DNA of 64,000 nucleotides, taken from NCBI RefSeq assembly GCF_963576615.1, contig NC_088711.1:15795869-15859868 (forward strand), written 5' to 3'. Shown here piece by piece: positions 1 through 11,100 of the stretch; the stretch's first letter is position 1, and the number at the start of each line of letters is the position of its first letter. The translations under genes and the position numbers were made by a program. The notes below the pieces were generated by a model that was given only the letters and a program-made list of their open reading frames with translations, searched no databases and had not been told where the DNA came from. The DNA is from Watersipora subatra (taxonomy: Eukaryota > Bryozoa > Gymnolaemata > Cheilostomatida > Watersiporidae).

Positions 1-712
1 ACGCAGTTTCGCTAGACGCAGTTGCGCTAGACAACTGTTTCGCTAGACGCAGTTACGCTAGACGCAGTTACGCTAGACGCAGTTACGCTAGACGCAGTTA
101 CGCTAGACGCAGTTACGCTAGACCCAGTTACGCTACGCGCAGTTACGCTACGCGCAGTTACGCTACGCGCAGTTACGCTACGCGCAGTTACGCTACGCGC
201 AGTTACGCTACGCGCAGTTACGCTACGCGCAGTTACGCTACGCGCAGTGACGCTACGCGCAGTTACGCTACGCGCAGTTACGCTACGCGCAGTTACGCTA
301 CGCGCAGTTACGCTACGCGCAGTTACGCTACGCGCAGTTACGCTACGCGCAGTTACGCTACGCGCAGTTACGCTACGCGCAGTTACGCTACGCGCAGTTA
401 CGCTACGCGCAGTTACGCTACGCGCAGTTACGTTACGCGCAGTTACGCTACGCGCAGTTACGCTACGCGCAGTTACGCTACGCGCAGTTACGCTACGCGC
501 AGTTACGCTACGCGCAGTTACGCTACGCGCAGTTACGCTAGACGCAGTTACGCTAGACGCAGTTACGTTAGACGCAGTTTCGCTAGACGCAGTTACGCTA
601 GACGCAGTTACGCTACACGCAGTTACGCTACACGCAGTTACGCTAGACACAGTTACGCTAAACACAGTTACGCTAGATACAGTTACGCTAGACACAGTTA
701 CGCTAGACACAT
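1..712. repeat. 15-bp CpG-rich minisatellite/satellite array
   Basis: About 47 head-to-tail copies of a 15-bp unit (core ACGCTACGCGCAGTT). The left and right ends carry diverged variants (ACGCTAGACGCAGTT, then ACGCTAAACACAGTT) and the centre is almost homogeneous. This is the usual pattern for an array homogenised by unequal exchange or replication slippage. It starts at the window edge, so its true length is unknown. Because 15 is divisible by 3, long open frames run through it on both strands; these are artefacts. The CpG density is unlike the surrounding AT-rich DNA. Confidence 0.97.
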
Positions 713-897
713 GGAGCTATAAACAATTTGGACTCGTAAAAACCTTCAGTTTATTATTTCTCGAGGCGAAGAATTGATGTCTGCGATTAGTAAGAATTGT
801 TATGTGTTAATAGAGGGTTAAATTGTAGGTTAACTAGTCTTTATTTCATCTCATGGTTTATGTCTCTGCATATATATTAGTAGTGTATATGTATATA
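713..897. other. Gene-free spacer before transposon copy A
   Basis: AT-rich sequence with no coding signal. It ends in a TA-rich stretch resembling the tandem repeat at 2020-2219. Confidence 0.5.
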
Positions 898-2019
898 CAG
901 TCAAACATGGATAACTCGTCCACGGATAGCTCGAACACATGGTTAATTCGAACATTTCCTTTGGTCCGTTCCCACGTAATGATAAATTGCTATAGATAAC
1001 TCGAACTCAACACGGTTAATTCGAACTGTTTTTTTGCCCAACAGCTACCGAAACGGTTGTTTTCGCTTTAGAAAATCACTTTATTCAAAGCCATAGAGGT
1101 AGACTTCATCTTTTCGTAATTCATAAGCGTCGTTATTACCACCATCGGCAAAATATTTTTGTCAACGACTTTTCTAAAAGTTTGGTGAAATTTGATTTAT
1201 ACTGCGATACGATGAATAGCACGGGCTAGCCGGGTCACGCGCGCAAGAATTTTCGCCACGCACATACAAAACAAAAATCGCATGTTGTTTTGCATGTGCG
1301 TGGCGAAAATCCTTGAGTGCGTGACTCGGCTAGCTCGTGATGAATAGTTTTCCGACGTTGATTCCGTGTTGAATCAACGTCGGAATGTTGAATGTTTAAA
1401 ACGTCTTAAAAAATGTTGTAATTAAACGTATACGTTGTCTGAGCTACAAAAAACTATTCATCGTTTGACCTAAACACAGAATACGTGTGTACATTCAATA
1501 AGTATCTATTAAAAAAGCGTGAGTGATATAGAATGTACCGTAAAACCTCGTAAAACTTCTAATTGAACTGCCTCGGAGTGTTGCTCTTAACGAATCCCAG
1601 GTAAAGTAAGGTAATCTGCATAAACTTCAAGAAAAAACGGCAAAATTGATCGTGGGTAAAACCCCAAAAGAAAAAAATGTCTTTTCTTTTGAGCATTTCA
1701 ACAATGATCAAGTTTTGCCAATGTCAATCTGAAAAACGTCCTGGCAAATAACATCACCTCAAACAACAAACCAATCTCAAGTGATAGAAAAATCTCTATA
1801 CTTTTTCATGAAAACGTTTTAAACTTTACATTAGAAGCATTTAATTTGAAACAAGCCATTTGTGCTTTTGATTTATATTATAGTTTGTATATGTACATGT
1901 ATCTACTAATAAATAAGTAAATATATGGACTTGTGACAGTGCTCTGATAACTTGAACGCTCTGATAATTCGAACACTTTCGCTCGGTCCCTTGAAGTTCG
2001 AGTTATCCATGTTTGACTG
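898..2019 (+). mobile_element. Tigger/pogo-like non-autonomous DNA transposon, copy A
   Basis: The element begins CAGTCAAACATGGATAAC and ends with the reverse complement (GTTATCCATGTTTGACTG), flanked by TA on both sides. CAGT termini with a TA target duplication are typical of the Tc1/mariner superfamily, pogo/Tigger branch. Sub-terminal DNA contains repeated AACTCGAAC-like words in both orientations. No transposase ORF is visible, so it is non-autonomous. Two relatives are in the window: 2220-2980 (inverted) and 56131-57164 (same orientation). This copy is longest because it holds an extra central block that includes the hairpins at 1210-1463. Superfamily assignment is inference from termini and TSD. 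Confidence 0.85.
1210..1463. repeat. Fold-back module inside transposon copy A
   Basis: The outer words CGATGAATAG and CTATTCATCG form a 10-bp inverted pair. Inside are two hairpins. Arms at about 1220-1266 and 1292-1338 pair over roughly 45 bases with a few mismatches. A perfect 15-bp stem with a 6-nt loop lies at 1350-1385. The block is absent from copy B, so it is either a nested insertion or a part deleted from other copies. Confidence 0.75.
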
Positions 2020-2219
2020 TATATAGCATGGTCTGATATATATATAGTAGTAGTATATATATAGCATGGTATGATGTATATATAGTAGTAGTGTGTATAT
2101 ATAGCATGGTCTGATGTATATATAGTAGTAGTGTATATATATAGCGTGGTATGATGTATATATAGTAGTAGTGTATATATATAGCATGGTATGATGTATA
2201 TATAGTTGTAGTGTATATA
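2020..2219. repeat. 41-bp TA-rich tandem repeat between transposon copies A and B
   Basis: About five units of roughly 41 bp, each containing TATAGCATGGTATGATG and TATATAGTAGTAGTG. The same words border the outer ends of copies A and B (TAGTAGTGTATA to the left of A, TATATAGCAT to the right of B). Both transposons therefore landed inside one pre-existing array. Confidence 0.9.
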
Positions 2220-2980
2220 CAGTCAAACATGGATAACTCGAACTTCACGGGACCGAGCGAAAGTATTCGAATTATCAGAGCGTTCAAGTTATCAGAGCAC
2301 TGTCACAAGTCCATGTATTTACTTATTTATTAGTAGATACATGTACATATACAAACTATAATATAAATCAAAAGCGCAAATGGCTTGTTTCAAATTAAAT
2401 GCTTCTAATGTAAAGTTTAAAACGTTTTTATCAAAAAGTATAGAGATTTTTCTATCACTTGAGATTGGTTTGTTGTTTGAGGTGATGTTATTGCCAGGAC
2501 GTTTTTTAGATTGACATTGGCAAAGCTTGATCATTGTTGAAATGCTCAAAAGAAAAGACATCTTTTTCTTTTGAGCGTTTTACCCACGATCAATTTTGCC
2601 GATTTTTCTTGAAGTTTATGCAAAGATTACCTCACATTACCTTGCTTCCGAAGGGCTATCGCTAAGCGGATGTTTGGTATAAATCAAATTTCACCAAACC
2701 CTTAGAAAAGTCGTTGACAAAAATATTTTGCCGATGGTGGTAATAACGACGCTTATGAATTACGAAAAGTTGAGGTTTACCTCTATGACTTGGAATAAAG
2801 TGATTTTCTAAAGCGATAACAACCGTTTCGGTAGCCGTTGAGAAAAAAACAGTTCGAGTTAACAGTGTTGAGTTCGAGTTATCTATAGCAATTTATCATT
2901 ACGTGGGAACGGACCAAAGAAACCGTTCGAGTTAACCATGTGTTCGAGCTATCCGTGGGCGAGTTATCCATGTTTGACTG
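2220..2980 (-). mobile_element. Tigger/pogo-like non-autonomous DNA transposon, copy B (inverted)
   Basis: Same termini and TA flanks as copy A, but in reverse orientation: its left end matches the right end of A, and its right end matches the left end of A. It is about 360 bp shorter because it lacks most of A's central block, including the hairpins. It retains the family's internal inverted segment around AAAAGAAAAAG and TTTTGCC. No transposase ORF. Confidence 0.85.
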
Positions 2981-3053
2981 TATATAGCATAATGATAGAC
3001 TGAAAAGTGGAACAATTAGTGAATAAAAGGCTTTTGGTGGCAGTTGTTTTCAG

Positions 3054-4212
3054 ATGCAGAAAAAGCGTTTACCCAAGTATTAAAGTTGGACAAGACATGT
3101 GAGGAGGCATCTAAGGAACTAAGCAGGGTGCGCACTCAGCAGCTCATAGACATGGGATTCTCTGCCAAGGATGCCGAAAGAGCGCTTTTAAACAAAAATA
3201 GCCTGCAGCAGGCTCTCGATACACTCTTATCTAATGTTTGTAAGTTGGTTAAGTTATGATAGTAACGGTGTGCAGTGTTTACTTACTGTTTCTACATTTT
3301 GTAGTTGCTTACCAGCAGCATCTCTATCTACCAAAAGAATTGCATCAGTCTTTTCAGTTACAACTTTACTCTCAGGCTAAGTTATTAAAAAAATGTTTAT
3401 TTTTGCTAACATATACTAAGTTCTAAAATTGGTAAAATTTTGTTGTACTGTTGGAGATGTGAACGTTGAATATTGAAGGAAAGTTAATTAATGAAATATT
3501 GTCATCATATAACATCTATAATAGTGGTGCGATCTTTCCATGTGCACCAAACCGTAAGGTTGTCAAATGCAAATGTTTTCAACTTTGGAGTTATCTTCTC
3601 AATTGTGTAACTTATTTCATGTACTTAACCTTGTTATGCCAGTGAGTGTCTATGATGCTTCAGCATTGCCTATGGCGCGTCTATAATTTTTGAGCAGCAA
3701 CAGACTTGACCATATCGGCCGACGATGTTTATATCTCGGATGCTGAGGATGAGACAGCGGACTCACCCGTGTTGGTGGCTGCCTCTGTCCAAAAAATACA
3801 GAACATGCTTAAGTCCAACCCTGTCAAAGCTTTGCATCATAATAACTCAGAGACTTTTATAGAAGAAAAAAAGATGGAGTAAGTGTCATAATGTTTGAGT
3901 AGCAGTCACTTTGGTAATTAAACTGTCATGGCATCTGCGGACAAGTTGGTGTATCCATGTCATTAATAATAATAGTTGCATGGCTCATTATTAAACTAAT
4001 TGGGATATATATGTAATATAAATATATATATATAATATATAAATTATATATAATGTATATATATATAGACTAAAACTTATCTGGAAAGTTGAATTTTTTT
4101 TACTACAAATCTGTTTTGAGGTATCGTTTGTTTGAAGCAAAGACAGCCAACGAGCGACACCACGAAACAGATTTGTTGTGAAGAAAATTTTGACTTTCCA
4201 GATGAGTTTTAG

Positions 4213-4253
<41 letters not shown>

Positions 4254-5461
4254 GCATTTATACAATGGGTGTAATATCAGATCGTGAAAACGCTCCATGG
4301 CTATATATATGTAAGGGCAAGTGGAACTTTGGAATGTGATCATGAACCTAACTATATCGAGGGGCTGTGTGGGTGAAGAAATGGTGTGTAGTGTAAGATT
4401 AGCAGGGTTTGTTTGTTAGTGCAAAACATGTGGGGTAAAAGCAAATCAAATATGAGTTAATTGATTCATCGGTTCATTCGTGCGTAGTTGATAGCTCAAT
4501 GATGAAACAATAACATGTAGATCATTTCTTTTCATAAATATTTGTTCTGTTTGGCAATTATCTGTTATCTCTCGTTGGCAGTCCTACAAATCCTGAGGGT
4601 TTGACAGCACTTTGGGTTGGCAATGTTTTACCTTCAGTCAGCGAAGTCGATCTACAAACCTTATTTAACAGGTACGCGTGATGAAGAGGTCGTTGTTAGC
4701 TATTGCTGGATGTACTATGTGATACCGTGTATCATCAAGAATGTAAAGCTTTAGCATGCTTCTCCTTCCCTTCTAGGTATGGTCATGTGTCAAGTGTTCG
4801 TTGTCTACCTGAGAGATTCTGCGCATTTGTTAATTTCAAATCGAAAGAAGCTGCTGGAAAGGCAATGAATGCTCTACAAGTATGCTCATATATCTTAATT
4901 AAGAGTTCTCCGTCTATCACAAGCTCAGCAACACTGATAGCCTGTGGTCTCTAGATCCACTCGCGTGTTTCATTTCATAGTCTTATTATCATTGGATGTT
5001 TATGATTATGTTCGTTGTCTGTGTAGAATTTTGTAGAAATTGTTGCTGCAAACTGGAATGTTGTATTTGATGTTAAATCTGCATTTGTGGTTGTTTCCTC
5101 TTTGCGTAGTTCTTTCATGAGAAAACAACTTCTGTTTGTGTAGGGATTTGAAGTTAGTGGTCAACATTTGCTTATAAAGTTTCCTGACAATCCGATAGCG
5201 CAAGCTCAAACAAAGTCAGTGAAAAGCTTGCCTGTTGGTGCTTACTCAGCAAAAGAAAAAAGGGAACGAGTACCACCCAGCTCGTAAGTGCTTGTTAGAA
5301 TCAGTTAGAAAACCGTAACTATTGCCGGTATACTTTAAAATTAGTTGTAATTCTCATTTTAGCTTATAAGTTTTAATTTTGTCCACTCTTTTAGTCAGAT
5401 GAAGTGTACTAGTTATGTGCTAGCTGCTAAATCTCCATACATCGCTTGCAAATGGACATAG
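3054..5461 (+). CDS. TPR / UBA-like / RRM multidomain protein, 3' part of gene
   Basis: Six exons join in phase: 3054-3239, 3704-3878, 4582-4671, 4777-4879, 5144-5283 and 5395-5461 (stop TAG 5459-5461). They give 252 codons plus stop. The 5' exons lie upstream, probably beyond the window. Exon 1 starts with a TPR-like helix pair (AEKAFTQVLKLDKTCEEA), then a UBA-like segment (LIDMGFSAKDAERALL). Exon 2 is acidic (DDVYISDAEDETAD). Exons 3-5 encode an RRM with RNP2 (LWVGNV) and RNP1 (FCAFVNF). The last exon adds a short Cys-containing tail. Likely a cytoplasmic RNA-binding adaptor with TPR and ubiquitin-binding contacts, but I do not recognise a named orthologue; a TTC31-like or other TPR-RRM family is possible. 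Domain calls are by eye. All introns are GT-AG. Confidence 0.8.
4005..4256. repeat. Small fold-back MITE (4067-4215) in a TA microsatellite
   Basis: About 50-bp arms starting AGACTAAAACT and ATCTGGAAAGT face each other with only a few mismatches. The spacer is about 45 bp, and (TA)n tracts lie on both sides. The element sits in the intron between exons 2 and 3 of the TPR/UBA/RRM gene. It has no coding capacity. The target duplication cannot be separated from the flanking TA repeat. Confidence 0.8.
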
Positions 5462-5564
5462 TTGGGAAAAGATTCCTGTTGTCTCTGCAACGAGACACAA
5501 GATCATCTTAAACTCTTTGCAAAAATATGTTAACTCTAAAAGAGTGTTTTTTTCAGTCGTTGTG

Positions 5565-5570
5565 AATAAA
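5565..5570 (+). promoter_or_regulatory. Polyadenylation signal AATAAA of the TPR/UBA/RRM gene
   Basis: Canonical AATAAA about 105 bp after the stop codon, followed by a T-rich stretch. This fits a short 3' UTR. Confidence 0.65.
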
Positions 5571-7830
5571 ATAGGTTTTTTATTTTACATGTTACATAAT
5601 AGTTTATAGAAGGCTCAATGCTACTTCAGACCATCCTAAAAGTTGTAAAGAAGCGTTATTACTAATCAATGTCACAACATTGTTGTTGGTTTTAAAATTG
5701 ACTCGCTCACATCAGGTCGATAATGCTCTTTATCGCTTGCATTCTGGCCGAGCCGATCAGATGGAATATTTTGACAAAACAGACACACGTTGGCGGGTTA
5801 CAGTTGAGGCGATCATTCTTATTATGTGCTTCTAGATTTTTTACATTTTCTATGCTTAGCTTTTTGATTGCATTTGTAACAAATTTGCAACTCTTTGCTT
5901 TTTATCATCATGGCTGAAAGTATTTTGGTTTTTCCGGTATAGCATCGTCATTATTGACGCAAACCATGCATATTCGAACCACATCACCACTGTTTCGCTT
6001 GCAGAGTACTAAATCCTTAAGGTTATAGGGCAGGTGATTTACTAACTCATCCTAAATTTTAGCGTTTAACTACATTTTTAAGAGTGGATTTAAGCTGCAA
6101 CAGTACGTATCGCAGTAAATATTAATTGTGGAAAATGTGAAAGCAAATGATATTCTCTCAAGATGCTGTATCACATGGAACACTCTTTGCATCATAACAT
6201 TCACTGTTTTCACTAAATGAGTTGGTTGTGTGATGGCACCTTGACTAATGCAAGGAATTGTCATTCACAAATGTTGATTGATAGAATCGAATTATAACCA
6301 AAGATCAATCACCTACCGGTTTTTAGTATTAGAGGGCATTGTAGAGATCGGTTTTTTCACTTGTGAACATCAATATGAAATTTATATATCCTTTTTTATA
6401 TTTTTCGTGGCATGTCTCATTTTTTCTTTCATTTTCTGAATGTGTGTTGAAAATTTAGAATGATTCGATTCTGAGCACAGAGTGCAGAATCAATTTATCG
6501 ATCAACCAAGTTTTCCAATCTTTCGTCGCCTCCTATAAAAGCCTTGAGATTGCATGCTTACAAAATTATATGTAGCTATTCGGAATTGCATAAAATTTCA
6601 CTGCCATTATGGCGAGAAGTTTTCACAATGATTGCTGCAAATGGTACTAACTGGTTTATCAGCTTTTTCTCAACTTCACGTTTTTTTCAGTCAGTTTTTA
6701 GTTTGCTGGGTCTGATCAGAGTTGTATATCTATCTGTGGTACATTTCATAAAATTAATGTACTGATTATACGATTGTCAAAGATTGATATTGCGGATTTT
6801 TGAATGAATGCTATCATGGTTTTAGGGCTACAAAGGTGAGCGGGCCTGTCAATGGTGATGAGTGTTATTATTGGAGAACAACCGGGTGTCAGTTCGGGAG
6901 TAAGTGCAGACATAAACACATACCTGAGAGTAGAGGCATCGACAGGAAACCGTGGCACAGAGTTAAATGATGCTAAATGCTGAGATTGGCAGGCGGTACA
7001 CCCTGTTTGCATTTATTGGTCTCTCTTTCACTCTCAACTGTCTTTTGTTGATTGATTCTCTAGCTGATGGTGAGAGTTTTCACCAAACAATGTTACTACA
7101 ATTTTCATAATGCTAGTTTATATGTAATTTAATACAGAAATAAATGGCTCTCTCTCGCTGGCATAACACACATTCCCATCTTTGGAGTTTATGCTCTGCA
7201 AGGTTTATCACCTTAGGTATATGTTGAATGGCAAAGCTATTTAAGCTATGTCGTGTAATCCATGTACGAACAAGTAGTCCCCACACAATTTTGTTAAAAC
7301 AGGCGCAGTTTTGCCGCAGTTAATTTTTTGTATACGATTAGTCTCGTGTCAAGGATCATCTTAACCTAAACAAAGAAACAGCATGGCCTGATGTATAATA
7401 AATTAATCCTCCGTTGAAGGAAAGAGAGGTAAAAATTTTCATCATTACATAGCACGTAACGTCGACTAAACAAATGTTATTGCGCTTGTAACTATTGACT
7501 TGCTTGTCTATTGAAATTTAGAGCATGTTTGAGGAGTAATATTTCTATTTTAAAACAAATATATGAACTTGATCATATCAGTAGAGTGTGAACACTTATG
7601 CAGCATACAATTTCAGTGTAAACATGGTTAAGCTTATTCATGCATGCAGTAGTGTTTGCCCTTGGTAAATCGTTTTTAGGTTGTGATGGTAAGGTATCGG
7701 TTTTAAATAAGCTGTGAATTTTTAAACCTTGTCCTCGAGTTGTACAGCGCGTATGGACAATTGATGAGTTTCCTGGTTTACATATTTCACTTTCTGAAGA
7801 CAAATACATTTCTGAGGAGGTATTTTCAGC
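5571..7830. other. Gene-free intergenic DNA
   Basis: Only short chance ORFs on either strand, without domain signatures or exon-like splice context. No tRNA-like boxes seen. Confidence 0.5.
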
Positions 7831-7833
7831 TAA

Positions 7834-8173
7834 AGCCAGGTTACCATATCGAATGCGAGACCCCGGCGGTAATCTCATGCAGCAAAACACTTGCGGTGCT
7901 AGGCTCGGCGGCTAATGTTCACATCAAGCTGCGTCGCTGGAGGTCGCGTAAAAATGGCCGCTAGCCATGCCGCCTCGAAAGTGCTGACCTTCACCTGTAC
8001 AGTGCATTTTGGGAAGGCTTTGCCTGCGGCTCTTCGCGAAAGTTGAATAGTGCTGAACTATTGCGTTTACCGCTGACAACTACCCGCGGTACTCTGCGTG
8101 TAGGTTCACATTTCACTGCTGATAGCCTTGCGGTGCTGTCGCCGGTGCATGCGGCGTATATGGGAACCAGGCT
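7834..8173. mobile_element. CpG-rich MITE with TAA flanks (PIF/Harbinger-like)
   Basis: The left end AGCCAGGTTACCATAT and the right end ATATGGGAACCAGGC are near-perfect inverted repeats. TAA occurs immediately outside both ends, matching the TWA target duplication of PIF/Harbinger elements. The interior is much richer in G, C and CpG than its surroundings and contains further inverted pairs. No transposase. Superfamily assignment is inference from the TSD. Confidence 0.7.
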
Positions 8174-11100
8174 AAAGGTTGCCAAGAAGACTATGCTCAG
8201 CTGTTGAAAAGCGTGTCTGCCGCTAAGAATATGTGATGTGCCTCAATGTACTTACAGTACTGGATTGTTCCCCCAGCCTTTCACGTTACATTTGCTGTCC
8301 ATCAGTCCAAAAGAACAACATTGAGGTTTGGCACTATTTGCTGGAAAGAATAATATTTGGTAGTTGCTGAGTATGTTGGCAGGACCTTGCAGTGTCACAT
8401 CGTTGCACCCTTCATCAGCTCTTGTAGAAATCTTGGGAAAATGTGACTGTTTATGCATACGCTTTGTTCAGCAGAATTATTTGGATTCTTCATGCTTCAA
8501 GTAGGGGCTCCGGTAGAAGGCCCAGCAGGCTAGAGTCATTTGTCATCTTCTATAAATGAATAAATTTGAATTCTCTGCCTCGTTTCTCTTGTCACTCGGC
8601 GGGGACCGCCGCTATAAATAAATAACCACGAGTGTAAAGTTACATAATAGGCACTAAGAAGGTGTATCATGCATCAACCCAGACCACACTTGTCATGTCA
8701 AACTGCTCATCTGCATACATCACAATCGTAATGCCAGTTCATGACAGCCCTTTATATTTCACAAGTCAGTGCAACGCTCACTGCATGCAATAAACACCAC
8801 TATCTTACAAGATTTTTTATATCTTTATCGTATAAACACAAACAAATTTGGAAACCTGCTTATAAATTAAATAACTAAATACAGATATTTGTATATGAGC
8901 AGTATTGTATACAGCTGAAAATAGCTTTATTTCGTTTGTAATAGTAACAAAATTAAAACACAAATTTCCTTTTCAAGGATCTGTCAAAATTGTTTACAAG
9001 TTTGAGCGATTGCGTCAGATTGCTTTGAGCTTGATAAAAGAGATCAACCATTGGCTTGTTATGTGCGTTATATTAGTGTAAGTTTTAGCTGCTAATTTAG
9101 TGTATATGTTTAGGTTATATTTGAATGGTGATCAGCGACAATAAGTGTTATCCTACTGAACATCTACCAGCCATTTGGAACTGGTACTTTATAATTCTTA
9201 TATGTGTGTAGGGCATTCGAATTCTATACATGTATTCCTCATAATTTATGAGAAATACAGTAGTTTTGGTTTTAATTGGGGTATAAGATAACCGAATTGA
9301 GTAGAGGTCATTGACATTGGAGGAGTGCATGTGTGGTGATGCATCAGCACAAGCCTCAGATCTTTACAAATATTTTAATGTTATTAGGCTATGACAGCCA
9401 AATGCCTGTCTTGTAGCATGTTAAAAATACTTCACTGCATTCATTGGCTTTATGTCAAACCACTTATTTTATTTTATTGGCTCATTGTTGCCCTTTTTTC
9501 TCTTTTTTTTATTCTTGTATGGCATAATTTGTAAAAAATTCTGTTTGGATTGAATGGATTGCCAATAATGTAATGTATATTTGTGTCTTCAATTAGAGAA
9601 GTTACCATGTCAATCGAATATTGCTGAAAGCGGCACGCGGAAGATAACTTCAAATTAATGGACATGTGTAGGAGTAAAGCAATGCTTATAAAGTACTTCG
9701 TTCTAGGGTACATGTTTTTTTTTGACATTTCATCATGCATGTCCATCTAGGCTAAGCCTAGGGAATCTTGCAGTACCTATGGTCTCAGATTTTTTTCCAC
9801 GTACATTCAGTCCACATTCTTTGCAAAACACACAAACATGTACCGATCCTATCAACATTTATCCGAATGCTATCAAGATGACTTTGCAATGACACAGATT
9901 GCACCGCATGGGAAGGCTGAGTGCATTAGTCCTCGGCAAATCATCCATTATACGGCCTGCATGATTTCTGATTGATATGCCCTCTTATTCAAACGGGTGA
10001 GTGAAGCACTTTGAATGCATGCCAATGCAATGCTGTGTCTAATATATTTGACGTGCAGAGTTCATAGATTTTAGCCGGCCAGGTGCTAACTTGTAAACAA
10101 TGCTGTTTACTGCGTTTATTCTCACTCCTTTACTGAAGGTCTTACAAAAAGAAGTCAACTTTGTTACAAATTGACAGCAAGACAGTATGGAGGAATTGAA
10201 GGGATTAGTCCTTGAAAATAAATAATAGAAAGTTAATTTGCGTTGATAGGATTACATTACTTTGAGTTGTTGTACGATTAATTATTTTATCTAAAATATA
10301 TTTTATGAAAACTTGAAACATACTAAAGAGTTAAAAGAAAAAGGCTTTAAGAAAATACCTTATAGCAAAAGTTGTGGACTCGTTGGTTCAGTTTTTAAGA
10401 CCAATTGCAACTAGTATATCCTATGCTGATTGAATTTTTTACAAATAATAAGTTATAGTCTTAAATCTTGATATTTTTTAGAAAAATTTTAGAAAATTTT
10501 GGCTATTTCCTTTCCTATGCATTGCTCTTAATCTTTATTAAAGAAAAGCTAGCGTAGGCCTACAAATTAGGTAAAAGTTTTGACCTTGCGGAAGACGACT
10601 TCAACAGACTATCATGGCAATCATACTATAGTACGAAACAATCTTTGTCCTTTTTTATTGGCAAAAGATATCTGCAATGGTGAGGTAATTCCTCTCCTCA
10701 CCCGAATACAACCATGAGATTAGTTAGTAGGACTGATTTACTTTCAGGTGAGACCACAACTGTAGTTGAAATAAACTTGTGGCTCCCTCAAAGAAGGAAT
10801 GTTGAGTGCTGCATAGCTCGCTGGAGGCAAATGTCGAGACGTAACGAGTGCTCTTAGGTATGCTCTTACTAGCTCTAGCACGGGTCTCCTAATTGCTAGA
10901 ACGAGCAAACTCTAGAGGGAATAGGTTCAAAGCTGTAGAAGTTAGGGAGTAGCAGAAGAGACTTGGCGGCTCTCCGCTCGAGGCATTGTTTAGCTATCAT
11001 TGTTTTATTAGCTGAACCCATGCTTATCAATTTTAAAATCTTATTTAGTCGCCATGAAACAATGGGCTAACATATTCATGGTTTTTATCCGATGAGCTGC

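Noticed and set aside
27..777. Long ORFs on both strands (SVTAR and VTLRA repeats)
   Set aside because: Pure products of the 15-bp satellite, whose period is a multiple of three.
1906..2561. Tyr/Ile-rich minus-strand ORFs
   Set aside because: They lie in the TA-rich tandem repeat and transposon copy B; no domain or conservation signal.
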